A DNA stretch of 64,000 bases from assembly GCA_036872755.1 (NCBI GenBank), contig JAVHNS010000016.1:310001-374000 (forward strand), written 5' to 3'. The first letter of the stretch is position 1. Each line of letters begins with the position of its first letter. The DNA comes from Orbilia blumenaviensis (taxonomy: Eukaryota > Ascomycota > Orbiliomycetes > Orbiliales > Orbiliaceae). A program made the translations under genes and the position numbers. Below the pieces are notes generated by a model. It saw nothing but the letters and a program-made list of their open reading frames with translations, was not told where the DNA came from and made no database searches. Of the stretch, positions 1 to 12,126 are shown piece by piece.

Positions 1-441
1 AGCAGAACCTTTTCCACAGATTGTATTGGCGACCAGCGTTCGCTTGCAGATTCGTACATATTCGGATCATCGCCGGGCGGGTGTAGGATGGAAATGCAGA
101 CCGTACCATCAGGGTAGACATTCGGATGGAGGATGTCGCAGGTGAATTTTAGAGTTGGCGGGGATAAAGGATAGTCCTAGAATAACAATTATATCAGCTG
201 CACTGTCTAGGCAAGATTGAGGCGATTACAGAGGTAGGCCTGAGAGATCTCTTACATCAGGAAATGTAAGCGTGGCGCTAAACATGCCACCTTCAAAGGG
301 AGTGTCGGGTGGACCGGCGATCAGGCATTCCCACAGCATGAAATTGTCTTCGGAGACTGGACCAGCGTAGATGCCATCGGTCTCATTGTTAATGAGCTCG
401 CGGTACTCCGAGAGAAGTCTGCGAACTGCTTTTGCCGCCAT
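1..441 (-). CDS. ubc7: Ubiquitin-conjugating enzyme E2, Ubc7/UBE2G2 type (partial, C-terminus beyond window)
   Basis: This E2 accepts ubiquitin from E1 on a cysteine and passes it to substrates. Ubc7/UBE2G2 is the E2 of ER-associated degradation. Two exons are visible: 441-256 and 176-1 (running off the window), with a 79-bp intron that opens GTAAGA and closes CTAG. Spliced, the frame reads through TLTFPD into [11 protein letters not shown], the normal E2 core. The catalytic cysteine is residue 89 in [10 protein letters not shown], the same number as in yeast Ubc7 and human UBE2G2. It is followed by the acidic insertion [17 protein letters not shown] that marks the Ubc7/UBE2G class. The start is the ATG giving [13 protein letters not shown]; the frame is open for 47 codons upstream, but that part has no E2 similarity and is probably 5' leader. 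It is divergent from the hydrolase-like gene starting at 755. Confidence 0.93.
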
Positions 442-754
442 GGTCGCGCGGGTGGGACGTGGAAGTTGGGAGAGTTTGGGGATGGTGTTTTTGGGCCGTG
501 GTGTTGCTGACTGACCACAACTTAGAATCTGGTTTACCGGGGTAGCTCTGGCTGAGGAAATAACCTTCCACGCAGCGGACATCCTACTCCTTGACTGCTA
601 GCTGTTATAAATAACAACATCACGATATTACGACGTCCGACTTCTAAAAGAGTAAAATATCTCTTTATCGTTCTGTGGGCATCTCGAAGTCTACGTAAAG
701 CCATCATAGAACCAGATAATATAATTTAGCCCAAAGATTAACTAGACCCGCAAC
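442..754. promoter_or_regulatory. Divergent intergenic promoter region
   Basis: These 313 bp separate the start codons of the minus-strand Ubc7-type gene and the plus-strand hydrolase-like gene, so they must hold both promoters. The middle part (about 600-725) is AT-rich. No clear TATA box or known binding site was identified. Confidence 0.5.
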
Positions 755-1559
755 ATGCCAGGCACCCCACCAACATCCGCCACCTTCAAATCCCACGTTG
801 TGATTCCACCCAAAACGGACTCGCCAGCAAATGTCCTCCTTCTACTTCACTCCATTGGCGATGGACCGGAGAACTTCGCGAATCTCGCACGCAATTTAAA
901 TCTTCCAGAAACTACATGCATTTCACTGTGTGCGCCGAATAACCTACCATTCGGCCTACCAGGCTATCAATGGGGCGAAGACGTCGTCTTCCAAGGCCAG
1001 GATTTGAGCCTTGATGTCAAATTCGCGAAGGCCGGGTTTAAAACCCTGAAAATCGTAGTGGAGAAGCTACTGGCCGACGGATGGAGGACAAGAGAGATAT
1101 TCTTTTTCGGATGGGGACAAGGTGCTATCTGTGTTTTTGACTACCTCTGCCGTGAGGGAGTCGAGTCGAGTGGTATGACGAACGAATTTGGCGGGGTCGT
1201 GAGCATTGGCGGCATTGTCGGGTCGGAAGTGAAAACTGTGGTAACAGACGAGGCAAAGAAGAGCAATACACCGGTTATAGTCTGCGGAGGGAAGAATGGC
1301 TTGTTGACGGGAAGGGCTGCCGACAGGGTCAAAAGTTTCTTTAGAGATGCCCAGGTAGTAAAATGGGATCGTGAAGGCGACGGCATGATGAATGATGCGA
1401 AAGAAGCGCTCCCCGTGATGCAGTAAGCTATTTTGCTCCAATATACCGACTTATAGACTATACTTGATAGAAACTAACAATTTGTGCCCCAGATTCTTTT
1501 CGAGGAGGCTTCTAAGCAGAAAGGGGGTTCCAGAAGGATTTTCTGAGCTTGAAGGATGA
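755..1559 (+). CDS. Alpha/beta-hydrolase-like protein of the fungal Ydl057w type, predicted catalytically altered
   Basis: Two exons: 755-1422 and 1493-1559 (intron GTAAGC...CCCCAG with an ACTAAC branch point), giving 244 residues. After splicing the C-terminus reads MQFFSRRL, as expected at the end of the carboxylesterase/acyl-protein thioesterase fold. The N-terminal strand VLLLLHSIGDGPENFANLARNL and the LCAPNNLPFGLPGYQW segment are typical of the phospholipase/carboxylesterase family. At the nucleophile elbow the sequence is FFGWGQGA (about residues 119-126), where active relatives such as APT1 have G-F-S-Q-G, so the catalytic Ser is replaced by Gly. The usual late His motif is also not evident; the corresponding region reads REGDGMMN. 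From memory, fungal relatives of yeast YDL057W share this loss, so it is probably a non-hydrolytic family. No signal peptide is seen, so it is likely cytosolic. Confidence 0.85.
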
Positions 1560-2312
1560 TGCCCAGGATGCCCCGTCCTCGATGCGCATCATCCTCCAGG
1601 GTGGATGCATGCACTCACCACACGGATTCTTTTAAAATATCGACCGATTCTATGAGTTTGGGCGTCGAAATCCGGGGCCTCTCAGTATGATTCCATGGTT
1701 CGATTATGTGTGCAACATTTGGTTACGAGTCCGCGACATCCGCCTAGAATCCCAACGTGATTCAGCCTATAGATATCTTCTTTCTCGCACCAAGCACTCC
1801 AGCTGCACCGATGCATTTCTATCAAAAGTTTACAATTACACAAAAACATATCGCTTCTCGCCTCCCTTATTTATAATTTATTATAAAAAACAATTCGCTA
1901 ATCCATTTAGCCAGTGCCATCTCGGGAATGGCGGAGCGACAATCCGCCCTAAGCACCATAACGGCGCCTCGGGTACTGGTAATATATTCGATGATGGAAT
2001 GCTTCAAATTGCGGAGAAATTGATGCTAATTTGCTCATCAGCAAAAATGGGGTCTGTTTGTTCTGTACAGCCTATAAAGGATAGAACTTTGAATCCATGC
2101 AGTATACGGTTGCAATCATGCAATTTCTATGCAACATGCAACAGTCCATTATCAACATAGCTTCTAGTCTCGGAGCTATAGCTTCCAGAAAACTCGTCCC
2201 AGCTTGGCCAACATCCGTGGAGAAAGGCTCGTATTCGCAACCTTATGCGTGCGAACTATTGCATGGCGGCATTGAGGCCATCGTTCACAACATGGAACCA
2301 TGCTAACTACTG

Positions 2313-2433
2313 CCCCACGTGTGTCATTATACGTGAAACCCTTTGGCTGTCGCTAGTATATCGGATGGCTAAAGCTGTGGTTGTCGGGAATCTGCACCGT
2401 CGGATAATCTGGTCCCCTGGTCATCTGCCGGGG
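2313..2433. promoter_or_regulatory. Candidate XlnR/XYR1 and CreA site cluster upstream of GH74
   Basis: The motif GGCTAAA, matching the XlnR/XYR1 core GGCTAA known from cellulase and xylanase promoters, lies at 2367-2373, about 285 bp before the ATG. Two matches to the CreA consensus SYGGRG flank it: GTGGGG on the minus strand (2313-2318) and CCGGGG (2428-2433). These short motifs occur by chance often, so the assignment rests on their position in front of a plant cell-wall hydrolase. Confidence 0.35.
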
Positions 2434-2536
2434 TCGTAGACCCGGATTCTGTACCTGACTATCAGCTTGGCAATATCACGTAGTTCAGGAACAGTTAATC
2501 CCAATCGCGATACATGACTAGTGGCTGTTCAAAAAT

Positions 2537-2549
2537 TATAATATATATT
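2537..2549 (+). promoter_or_regulatory. TATA-like element of the GH74 gene
   Basis: The stretch TATAATATATATT lies about 110 bp upstream of the xyloglucanase start codon, a plausible place for a TATA box. The surrounding sequence is AT-rich, so the exact element is uncertain. Confidence 0.35.
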
Positions 2550-2657
2550 CTAAAGCATGCCGTTGTCATCTTTGCTATTCTTCGACGTGACTAGACTGTG
2601 CGAGGTGACGGGTTACTTTGTGGTATTTTTATTAGAGCAACGCAAGTTTCTTCCAAG

Positions 2658-5412
2658 ATGAAAAAGACAGCAGCAGTGGGCATTGCCCTCGCCGCTCTTT
2701 CCGGTGTTCGCGCTGCGGCCCCAGTTAACTACACCCAGCATTACACATGGAAGAACGCTAGAACAGGTGCTAGTGGTGGTATGTGGAATTCAATTCTAAT
2801 TGCGATTAATATTTCAGCTATAGAATGTTTCATAACGCTCAATCGAATTAGGTTTCGTTACTGGCATCGTCTTCAGCCCAAAGCAAAAGGGACTTGCATA
2901 CGCTAGAACCGATATTGGTGGTCTCTATCGTTTGAACGCCGACGATTCGTGGACTCCTCTGCAAGACTATGTCAATACTACCCTGTGGAACGAACACGGT
3001 GTTGACGCTCTCGCCCTCGATCCTAATGATGCCTCCAGAGTCTATATTGCCGCCGGCCTCTACACTAACTCATGGGATCCATATAACGGCAAGATTCTGT
3101 CATCCACAGACTACGGAAAAACGTGGAATAGGGCGTACTTTCCATTCAAGTTTGGAGGAAACATGGCTGGTAGACAGATGGGTGAGAGACTGGCTGTCGA
3201 CCCTAACAAGGGAAATATTCTATACTTTGGGGCTAGGAGTGGAAACGGCTTGTGGAAGAGTACCGACTACGGAAAGACATGGGCGAAAGTTACTAGCTAT
3301 ACTGCTGTTGGTGAGTTACCTGCAGCTCTTCCTCCTAGATCTTATCTGTGTTAACAATAAACGGGGTTCAGGAACACATATTGTCGAACCTGGTGACTCT
3401 GGCCAGAATGGCGACATCATTGGTCTTACTTTTATCGCTTTCGATAGCACAAGCAGCAGTGCCGGAACTGCTTCCAAGAGGATCTTCGTCGGAACAGCCG
3501 ACTCATCTGCTACTGTGTACATGTCTGAGGATGCCGGTGCTACTTGTAAGTACTTAAAGGTTTAATCAATGATCCCACAGGTGTGGGGAACTTTCGTAAC
3601 CCGACTAACCTGCTTTATAGGGTCTGCTATCCCGGGACAACCAACTGGTTTCCTCTCCCACACTGGAAAATATTCACCAACAGAGAAGGCATTGTATGTC
3701 AGCTATGTCGACAATGCAAATACCTATGGTGGTGGTGACGGTTATGTCTACAAGTACTACGTAGAATCGAGGACTTGGGTTAAGATTCTCGATGACAATG
3801 GTACTGGATTCGGATTCGGAGGTCTTTCCCTAGACCCACAGAAGAACGGAACCGTTATGGTTACAACATACCACCAATGGTGGCCTGATGGGAACATCTA
3901 CAGGTCTTTGGATGGTGGTGCCACCTGGTCGACCATTTGGGACTTTGACTGGAGCGGTGTCCAGCCACCAGTGAAGAGAAGATACGATTGGGATGTTAGC
4001 CAAGCAAACTGGCTCCCAGAAATTACTGGTGATAAAGCTACCGGGGTAAGAATATATCTGTAGGGCCTAATTTTCTAGATTATATTCTAACTGCATGGAT
4101 ATTTTAGTGGATGATGGGAAGTTTGGCCATCAATCCCTTCGATTCCGACCACTTCCTTTATGGCACCGGCGCTACTGTCTTCGGCTCTCACAAGCTCACT
4201 AACTGGGATAAGAATGAGAAATTTACTTTGTCATCTTTGTCCTACGGTATGGAGGAAACTGCGGTCCTCGGTCTCACCTCGCCCCCACAGGGCCCACCTC
4301 TTCTTTCCGTCGTTGGTGACGTCGGTGGTTGGAAGCACGATAATCTCGATGTCGCCCCTAACAAAGCATTCTTGAACCCATCTTGGGGTACCACACGTTC
4401 CATAGACCACGCCGGCTCCAAGCCAAATATTGTTGTTCGTTCCGGAGATGGTTCAGGCGGTCTTGCTCTTTCCAACGATACCGGCTCCACCTGGCACGTT
4501 CATGCTAATGCTGGGGCTTGGACTGGTGGTCGTGCCCAGCTCTCCGCCAACGGTGACTTCGTCGTCTGGGCTGTTAACAACGGTATTTATGTCTCCGTCG
4601 ACGAATATCCATTTGAGAAGGTTCCAAATATTCCATCCGGTAGCTATACTACTGCCAACGACCGAAAGCACAATGGTCTCTTCTACGCCGCAGAAACCAG
4701 CAACTTCTATGTCTCGACTGATGCCGGCACCAGCTATACTAAGAAGACCTCTTCCATTGGCTGGATCAGGGAGATTGGTGTCAACCCATTCAGAATCGGA
4801 GACGTCTGGATTGCCACCGATACCGGTATCTGGCACAGCATCGATTCTGGAAACACTATTACCAAAGTCGGACCCGCTACAGATGCCTATCACATCCAAT
4901 TGGGCAAGTCGGCTACCAGCAATGGATACCCTGCCATATTTGCCGCGGCTACTATCCAAGGCTGGGCTGGCCACTACAGGAGCGACGAGTAGGTCTAATT
5001 TCTGAGTTCTTCATAAATATTTCTTTATTCGAACGGTGCTAATATTATGGCTATACAGTGGTGGGTACACCTGGACCCTCATTTCGGACGACCAGAACGG
5101 ATTCGGTACGCCAGGAAGCAACATATACGCAGCCGATCCTAAGGCATACGGTCGTATTTATATCGGAACCAACGGCCGTGGTATCTTCTATGGTGATGCC
5201 TCCGGAACCTCTCCCGTTCCAGCTGCTGCAGATGCCTATGGGCAGTGTGGAGGTCAAGGATTTACCGGCCCGAAAGCTTGCCCTCACGGATACACTTGCA
5301 AAGTTTCGAACGCTCGTAAGTCGAACTTCTATCCTTCTTTCTCTAGATAAAGAACGCTTTCACTAACATTTTTCATTTTTGTGAATTTATAGACTACTCA
5401 CAGTGCTTGTAA
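2658..5412 (+). CDS. Secreted GH74 xyloglucanase with C-terminal CBM1
   Basis: This enzyme cleaves the beta-1,4-glucan backbone of xyloglucan in plant cell walls. Seven exons: 2658-2778, 2852-3310, 3372-3545, 3621-4045, 4108-4988, 5059-5315, 5393-5412 (778 residues). All junctions restore the family reading frame, for example ASGG-FVTG, DAGAT-W and KATG-WMMG. A signal peptide (about residues 1-20) precedes two seven-bladed propeller halves with BNR-like repeats (SSTDYGKTW, STDYGKTW, SEDAGATW, SLDGGATW). The two expected catalytic aspartates are visible: Asp61 in ARTDIGG and Asp464 in VVGDVGGW; the latter aligns closely with Asp465 of Geotrichum OXG-RCBH. The last 35 or so residues form a fungal cellulose-binding CBM1 (YGQCGGQGFTG ... 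HYSQCL), and its final codons lie in a 20-nt last exon. Whether it acts endo or from reducing ends cannot be told from this reading. Confidence 0.95.
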
Positions 5413-7729
5413 GATGAAAAGATAGAAGGGGACGATAGCTTATTGAGGAGAACAACTAAATAGCTTGTAGATACTAGATCCTTAACATTCCCATATAACT
5501 CTACATACATACCTAGTTATAATTGTTTTGTTTTTTTTTGGTTAATATGCCATGTATATAAGCACGACTCTGTATATTAACATCGAGATATATTATTCAG
5601 GACGTGCAAACCCTATCAAACACCAGAAGCCATTTTTTCCTATGATGAATACTTAAGTAGTTGGTAAATCTAAAAATACAAAGCACCACCTAAGGGTTAA
5701 TTTTTACGGCATGCACTGCCACCTGGAGCGTCCTACTAGGTTTGCTGGTTGGAGCGGATTACTTAGTTCTGCCTCAAGGTTCCCCCCTGACTATCACCAT
5801 TATGGCTTTCTCCTGCTTCGGCTATGCCTCTAATCGACATAGGCGTCTCCTTTAAAATGGGAATCTTCTTGACGTTTAGTAGGCTAGGTGCTCCTATTAT
5901 TGCGGTGGCCCTCTGCCATTCGAGCACTAGCTCGAGTTCCTCAAAATGTAGAATGTCATCCTTGTTAAAGTTGGCAATAGGGCTCCAAGGCCGCTTATAT
6001 TATTGGAAATCTTTCTTAGATTATTGTCCCATAGCTGTTCTGCACAAGTGAAATCTGACGCAGTCAGAACTGCCCGTATGCATTCCCCGCTTACTGTCAC
6101 CACGTCGAAACTTCTAAGAGGTTTCCATACCCCTTCCATCGACCCATGGAGTCCTGTTTCCTCCACTTCGTAGAAAAAGGTATTATCATGGTAGCTTGGG
6201 CGTAGGGGCTGGGAGAGCAGCATGTCCCCTCAATAGGATATCTAGCGTTGCACTTCCAATATCAATATGGACTTCGAAGTACCGAGTTCTTCCCCGAGGT
6301 TTAACAACACCACAAGCACGATATCTTCAATAGAAAGAATCTTGAGTAGCTCTGATCATCATTAGTCTACCAATAACTCGATAATCTCGCTCCTAAAGTC
6401 CTGCGTATGGCCCGTACGCAAACATACATCAGCCCACACCTAGCAAAGTCTTATCACCATATTAGCGTATGTCCTTCCTCATGATATTTGCGGAATTATA
6501 TTGAAATTTATCTCCGGTGTAGTCATGTTTTAAATTTGATTGGGTGCACTTCCTAGCAGAGACCGCGCATTGGGTTATATATTATATAGCTCACGACTGA
6601 GTCCTCGCCCCGGGAATTCCGGGAGATGCAAAACTTGAGGACCCAGGTTTGGAGCTCGTACTAGTATACTATCTATAACTGTGTCACCGGAGTCGTCTGC
6701 ACTAGCCGCCTCGTTTCCGCCATTTGCCCCCATAGCCCGACTGACAACCGCATTATTACTAGGCACTCTCAGCCGAAAACTAGTTAAGAGGGTCGGGACA
6801 GATGGGATGTGGTCGGTGAGTCAGCGGTTGAACCTTCAGTTGCGAAGAATCGTATTAATCTTCTACGTCTTCATCGCCTAATATTTGTCTCTTTCGCACC
6901 CTTTTGGCTATAGGTAGTGTGCCTATTTATATTATCATTGGATCGGTTATACGTAAATAGATGGAGTTGGAGGCCTTGCAGCTTCGGGCCTAGGCCTGAG
7001 ATAAGATCTAGAATCGCGTCTAAACTATACTAGTAGCTACCTAGTCTACATAGGTAGCTGTACACGCATGCTAATTCGAAACAAACGACCCTGTAATATA
7101 GGTACCTGGTACCGTACTCGAATATGGCAGTGCATTCTCTAATCCACGCTGTGTTGCAACAGATAGTACATTAATAAAACCCTTGTCGTCTATATAAAGA
7201 CCAAATGAAGGCTGTAGAAGGCCTAGGCCCAAAATCTTAAGGCAGGGTGTTGCTATCAAGATCTTCATACTACGAGACTCTCAACCTCACCCGCGTTATC
7301 AGCCGGGAAAATGCAGCGAATACCGGCAGTTATCTGTAACCTCGTATGTAAGCCTACTGGCCAGCGTGTCGATAATCCATGTCTTGAAAACATGGGGCTA
7401 TAACCGCGTTCTCGATTATGGTACCACGCGCAGTTCACGCGCACCAGTTTGTGAGGCTTATTATAATCCAAAGTCTTGGAGGGACCGGCCTTCACGAGCA
7501 AAAAGAAACTCCGTTGCAGAGGCTAATGAGCTAAAGTTCTGAGATAGCGCGCTGGGGTACCTTAATCCGTGTAATATCGAGAATCAGATTCAAGAGTATC
7601 AAACCCGTATACTAACGCAAAATATATATTCAAAGTAGACATTATCCGTTACACACAAAGTCTAAAATTTCGCTGCTATGATACATTTGCAAACTTAAGC
7701 AGAGACCTCCCAATCTTACTTTCCAATAT
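5413..7729. other. Intergenic region between convergent wall-hydrolase genes
   Basis: About 2.3 kb between the 3' ends of the GH74 and GH28 genes. No frame here resembles a known protein; there are AT-rich patches and many scattered stops. The minus-strand frame at 5927-6223 is open for about 98 codons but is not recognisable. Nothing is supportable as a gene. Confidence 0.55.
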
Positions 7730-9314
7730 TTACAACGGTGCACCGGCTGGAGTGCATGGAATGCCAACATCACCAACGATGTTCTGGCAAACAGCCAATG
7801 GTGGGCTACCCTTTGGAGAAGTCGTTTCAATGTCCTCAAGGTGGATCTTCTCACAGACAGCACCTGTTATTGAGCTGTTAGTACATACTTTAATCAGGAC
7901 AGATGTATGGGGAGTGAATCACGTTTCATACCTGGGGAGCATTTGAGATCGACGACAACCTTGCCGTACTTGCCTGAGCTAGAACCGGTAAAGTTGACAA
8001 AGTTAATGTCAGAGATATCAACACGAGATGGGTAACCAGAGCATTCGGTAGCGTTAATGTTGAAGTAGCACTGATCAAGGACAATTGGCTGGTCGGTATT
8101 ATAGTTATAAAAGTTCTTGAAAGTGACATTGCGAATGTAGCCGTATCCAGCTGTTCGGCCAGCCCAAGCCTTGAGTCTGTATTTACGAGTAAAATATTAG
8201 CCCCGGCAATCCAACAAATGTATTTTTTAGGTTGTATTTTATTATACCTAGCACCGCATTGTGCATTTAACATTATGATATCCTCAACATGGACATTCTC
8301 GATGTAATCCTTCACACCAGCATATTGACCAATAGATCCCATGGAGATACCGTGGGTACCATTGCACCAGAGATTCTTGACAAAGATGTTAGAAGTATTT
8401 GGTTTTGGCGAGAAGCAATCGTCGCCAATATTAACGTAAGAGTTTGTGAAAGAGATTCCGTCGAGGTTGAGTGAGTCAAATCCGTCAGTGTTCTTGGGGA
8501 GATTCTGGTTCTTGGACTGATTGTCAATGATAACGTTGTCGTATTCAACATTCTTGGAGGTGACAACGAAGTTGGTCCAGCATGGAGAATTTCGGAATTC
8601 AATACCCTCGATACGGAGATTTGTAGCGTTTTCGGCGTAGAAAAGAATGGGGCGGTAGTAAGTATTAGTGGGATCCTAGAGAAATGTTAGATTCTTGTGT
8701 TGTAGACGTCAAAATGCAACAGCTGAGCCTACCAAAATCTCACGACCCGCGAAACCGTCGTACCAAGCCTGGCCATTGCCGTTCAAGATACCATTGCCAT
8801 ATATGAGAATATCCTTTCCTCCCCATTTCCAGAACATAATTGACTTCTGGAATGGGTGGTAGAAATAATTGTTCTGCCAGTAGGTGATATTGTTGGTAAA
8901 CAAGATCTCACCAAGGAGCTCAACATGAACATTGTTCAAGAATGTCAAGTCGAGTTTCCTTCCAATAACGTAGGTAGTCTCTCGCTCAAGAACGAGAGTA
9001 CCGCCATTATTGGCATCCTTCAATCCCTGCAAAAATTCCGCAGAGACATCGTCCGTCTCATTCTGGGAAGCACGGATGTAGACCTTCTTTCTATGAGAGA
9101 AATGTGGCCGAGTGTACTTGACCCAGTGCTTGTCTTTTCCGCGATTGAGGATTAAAGAGTTTGGAAACCTTTCTAGGTATTCCTTGACCTTAGTGGTTCT
9201 TTTCTCGAGTGCAAAGGAGTCGTCGAGAGCATCGAGCTCAGCGTATTCCGGGAGGGTAACTGCGAGCGCAGTGGTGATAGCACTAGCTAAAGCTGCGAAT
9301 CGAGCGAACTTCAT
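7730..9314 (-). CDS. Secreted GH28 exopolygalacturonase
   Basis: This pectinase hydrolyses galacturonic acid from chain ends of homogalacturonan. Four exons on the minus strand: 9314-8733, 8675-8248, 8176-7932, 7863-7730, giving 462 residues. A signal peptide (MKFARFAALASAITTALA) and a Kex2-like Lys-Arg (LEKR) precede the beta-helix. All four GH28 active-site motifs are present: NTDG with Asp258, GDDC with Asp279/Asp280, a THG motif with His302 in CNGTHGISMGS, and RLK at 337-339, spanning an exon junction. The C-N-G-T-H-G-I-S form and the GSIGQY that follows resemble exo-acting members more than endo-PGs. The C-terminus carries paired cysteines (AVCEK, LAVCQN, GIPCTP). A good TATA box lies about 135 bp upstream. 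Confidence 0.94.
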
Positions 9315-12126
9315 ATTTGCGCTTTCGAAGGGGATATACCAATCAAACTAGATCACTAGGGGCCTGGGGAGAACCTTCAAGACTGATGAGAGTACTGGGC
9401 TGGTCTCTGAATCGGAGGAAACCGTCGAGTTTCAGGGAGTCGACATCATATTTATACCAGCGTGAGCTTCGGCTACAGATCATTAAGATAATGAAAACTG
9501 CCTGAGAAGATACGATAATCGAAAGATTCTCCACATATTGCTACGGATAGATGAAATTTGCGGGGGACGGTTACTATTTTCTCCGGAATGTCGGTGCTCG
9601 AGATTGTTTTACGAGCGATATGCATATGAGACGTTTTCCGCCCCGCCACCACCAGTAATTAAGGTGAAAACTGCTGCAATATCGTAGATCCCATTGACTC
9701 CGGAATAGATTGCAAAGTTCGCAGCCGTAAGACTTGTACCTAGGGTATCGGTAGGGGTATGTTCAGTAGTAGCAAGTTTTTGGAAGTTAAGGAAAGCTGC
9801 ATGCCCATAGGCATCATGGGGTTAAACCCAGGGTGCATTTCGGGTAATGATCCCTGTCGTTATCGATCTGTCGAGCGGGCTCAAGAACTCCTAAGAATGC
9901 ATAAGAAATCTTGTTCGTGACAAGCACCTCCTGGCACAGCCCCGGCTTTCCGTGGCACCTTTAATTGGTGGAAATCAGAGCTACCGTTTCGGCCTGTCCC
10001 GAGGATGCAAGATATTGGGTAGAACATCTCTTGGCAATACTAACAAGCATAGGCTATGACCTCGGGGTAACAAAATTCCATCCAAATCGAAGAACTTCAT
10101 TCTCTTCGTGCTGCGGAGGTCATGTATTTTTCAGTGCTCCTTAGCGCGCCGTTTCATCAGTTGATTGGCGTCTGATACGAATCTCAGCCCCACTTGTGAA
10201 TGTGAACTGACTTTGAAAGCTTTGACAAAGAATCTACCTCCGAGAGAATTATAATTCTAAAGACGAAGATTCTCCGAAGCGGTCCACTTTTGCTCTGGAG
10301 AAACGGACCGATGTGGCTTGATTAGTTCAGTGTTTGTCCTAGCCTTATGTTGTGCTCTCCACATCTCTTTGATCTCCTCCTATTGCGTCAGCGTAGCGAA
10401 GAACTAGGTTCAAAATTGAGGACATCGTTGAGGCTCGAATTTACGTCAAGGTAGGGAAATAGGTATTATAAGCCAAGAATTAGATAAACTCTGTAGAGTT
10501 TAACGGTTTCCTTTAGGGGCGCATTTGGACTCACATAAATAGATAGAGCCCGGATAACTGTTATACAGTACAGCAGCTAGAACTGGTTGTGACTGGAAAG
10601 GCGAAGGCAAATGTTGGAATCCGAAATATTGTGCGTTGTACCGATGTAAAGCCCAGAATTTCCAAGCGGATGCGAAGAGAAGACAAGATTTCGCCGTGAC
10701 CGGATGTCGGCAGCAAGGAAGCCCAGAATTTGTCAAGGCATGGCAATTGAGTATCCGTCTTGGATAATTCTTGGATTAGTCTTGGAAGATATATCTACTG
10801 CAATATGGCTATGATATACTAGTTGGTTGCACCTGAAAGCTCGAAAGCCCAGAAGCGTTCTGAGGCTACACGGCAAAAGAAAAGGCCTGAATCTAACAGG
10901 GGCATGGATTATTCAAACAAGCAACTGCAAGAGACTGTCATAGATCTTCCGTCTTGGTCCAGGCTTCATGTTTCCCTGTCCAAGTCACAGTTTCAATATG
11001 AAAAATCTTATCTATAGATCCGTGGGATTCTAAAAGCCATTTTGAATATCCACACGCTGAGGTTTCTCCGCTAGTAAGCTAAATATACCAACCTGACACG
11101 ATAAAAATCTTTGTGGTCTGGCGCATACATTAGCGGATTATATTATGCCAATCCGCCCACAAAGTCAATACAAAACAAAGCCTTTAGTATAATTGGAATT
11201 GTATGTTTATTGAGTCTCGGATATGTCTACAGTATATCTGTGGGAGTAGTGCCCTGGTGCCTCTTCCGTGAGACTGTCTCCTTATCAACAAAATAAAAAT
11301 CTTATGTGCACATATAAACCTACGTTCGATCAAGCCTATAAATACTAACTTACTCTCTATGAGTTAATTCGCATTCGTGAATATCCGAATACGTTGCAAT
11401 TGGTTTGAAGAGACTACACCTTGAACCTTTTTTTGTCGGACCTTCTGCCTCGCGCTAGCTTGTAGCTGAACATCTTCAACTCTAACAATCCAATGAATAT
11501 ATTATATTAATACCAATTGCTAAACAGTTCAGAGCAAGAGCATTGATCGTCTATATTGCAATAGTACCCCTGGTCGATCGATTTTCTATATGTGTTCCTA
11601 GCGATCGCGGGTCCCGTGTCGACACGTTCTGGCTCCGGCAATTCTTATGTCGGAATCTGATCCATGCGCCTGTACAACTTTCGGTGCCCTATAACCAGGA
11701 TCCCTTGATTAGGGGAGCTATCTGTAGCTGTGTACTCAGGGTTTTAACGAGATACGGCGATAAAATATTCCTTATAATGCGGCTATATACTCTCACAAGA
11801 AGGGCCGGTAATATTTTCCGGCGACGATATATATACAAAAGGGAAAAACAAGGAGACACTGAGGACGCAAGCCAAACTATCACAGAACAGAGCGAACAAG
11901 GGGCTTTTTGCAGATGGATCCGCGTGCATGTTTGAAACGATAATATGCCGCCAAGTAGGAAGGAAAGGAAAGCGTAATTTTGAACCTGAAAGAGTGAATG
12001 TGTTTTGATGGAACAAAAAGCAAAAGTAATGAATTGATAAGATTCTGGAATGGGATACGTTGGAAAGTCAATCGAAATACAAATGAGAGGAGGACGAGGA
12101 CGATAAGATAGATCTCAATTAGTAGC
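9315..12126. other. Intergenic region
   Basis: About 2.8 kb with no supportable gene. Apart from the GH28 promoter at its left end it holds only short frames in all six directions and AT-rich patches. It also contains the 3' flank of the glycosylase gene (from 12126 leftwards). Confidence 0.55.
9449..9456 (-). promoter_or_regulatory. TATA box of the exopolygalacturonase gene
   Basis: TATAAATA on the minus strand, 135 bp upstream of the GH28 start codon. A CreA-type match, CTGGGG, lies between it and the ATG at 9364-9369, and GCGGGG lies further upstream at 9560-9565. Glucose repression is a reasonable guess for a pectinase but is not shown. Confidence 0.5.

Larger units (their letters stand above)
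1560..2657. other. Intergenic region upstream of the GH74 gene
   Basis: About 1.1 kb without a supportable gene; open frames here are short and resemble no family. The last 350 bp act as the presumed promoter of the xyloglucanase gene and hold XlnR-like, CreA-like and TATA-like sites (listed separately). Confidence 0.6.

Noticed and set aside
5927..6223. A 98-codon minus-strand frame between the two wall-hydrolase genes, considered as a fragment of a fungal NLR N-terminal domain
   Set aside because: Only vague resemblance, no conserved motif that I can name, and no continuation on either side.
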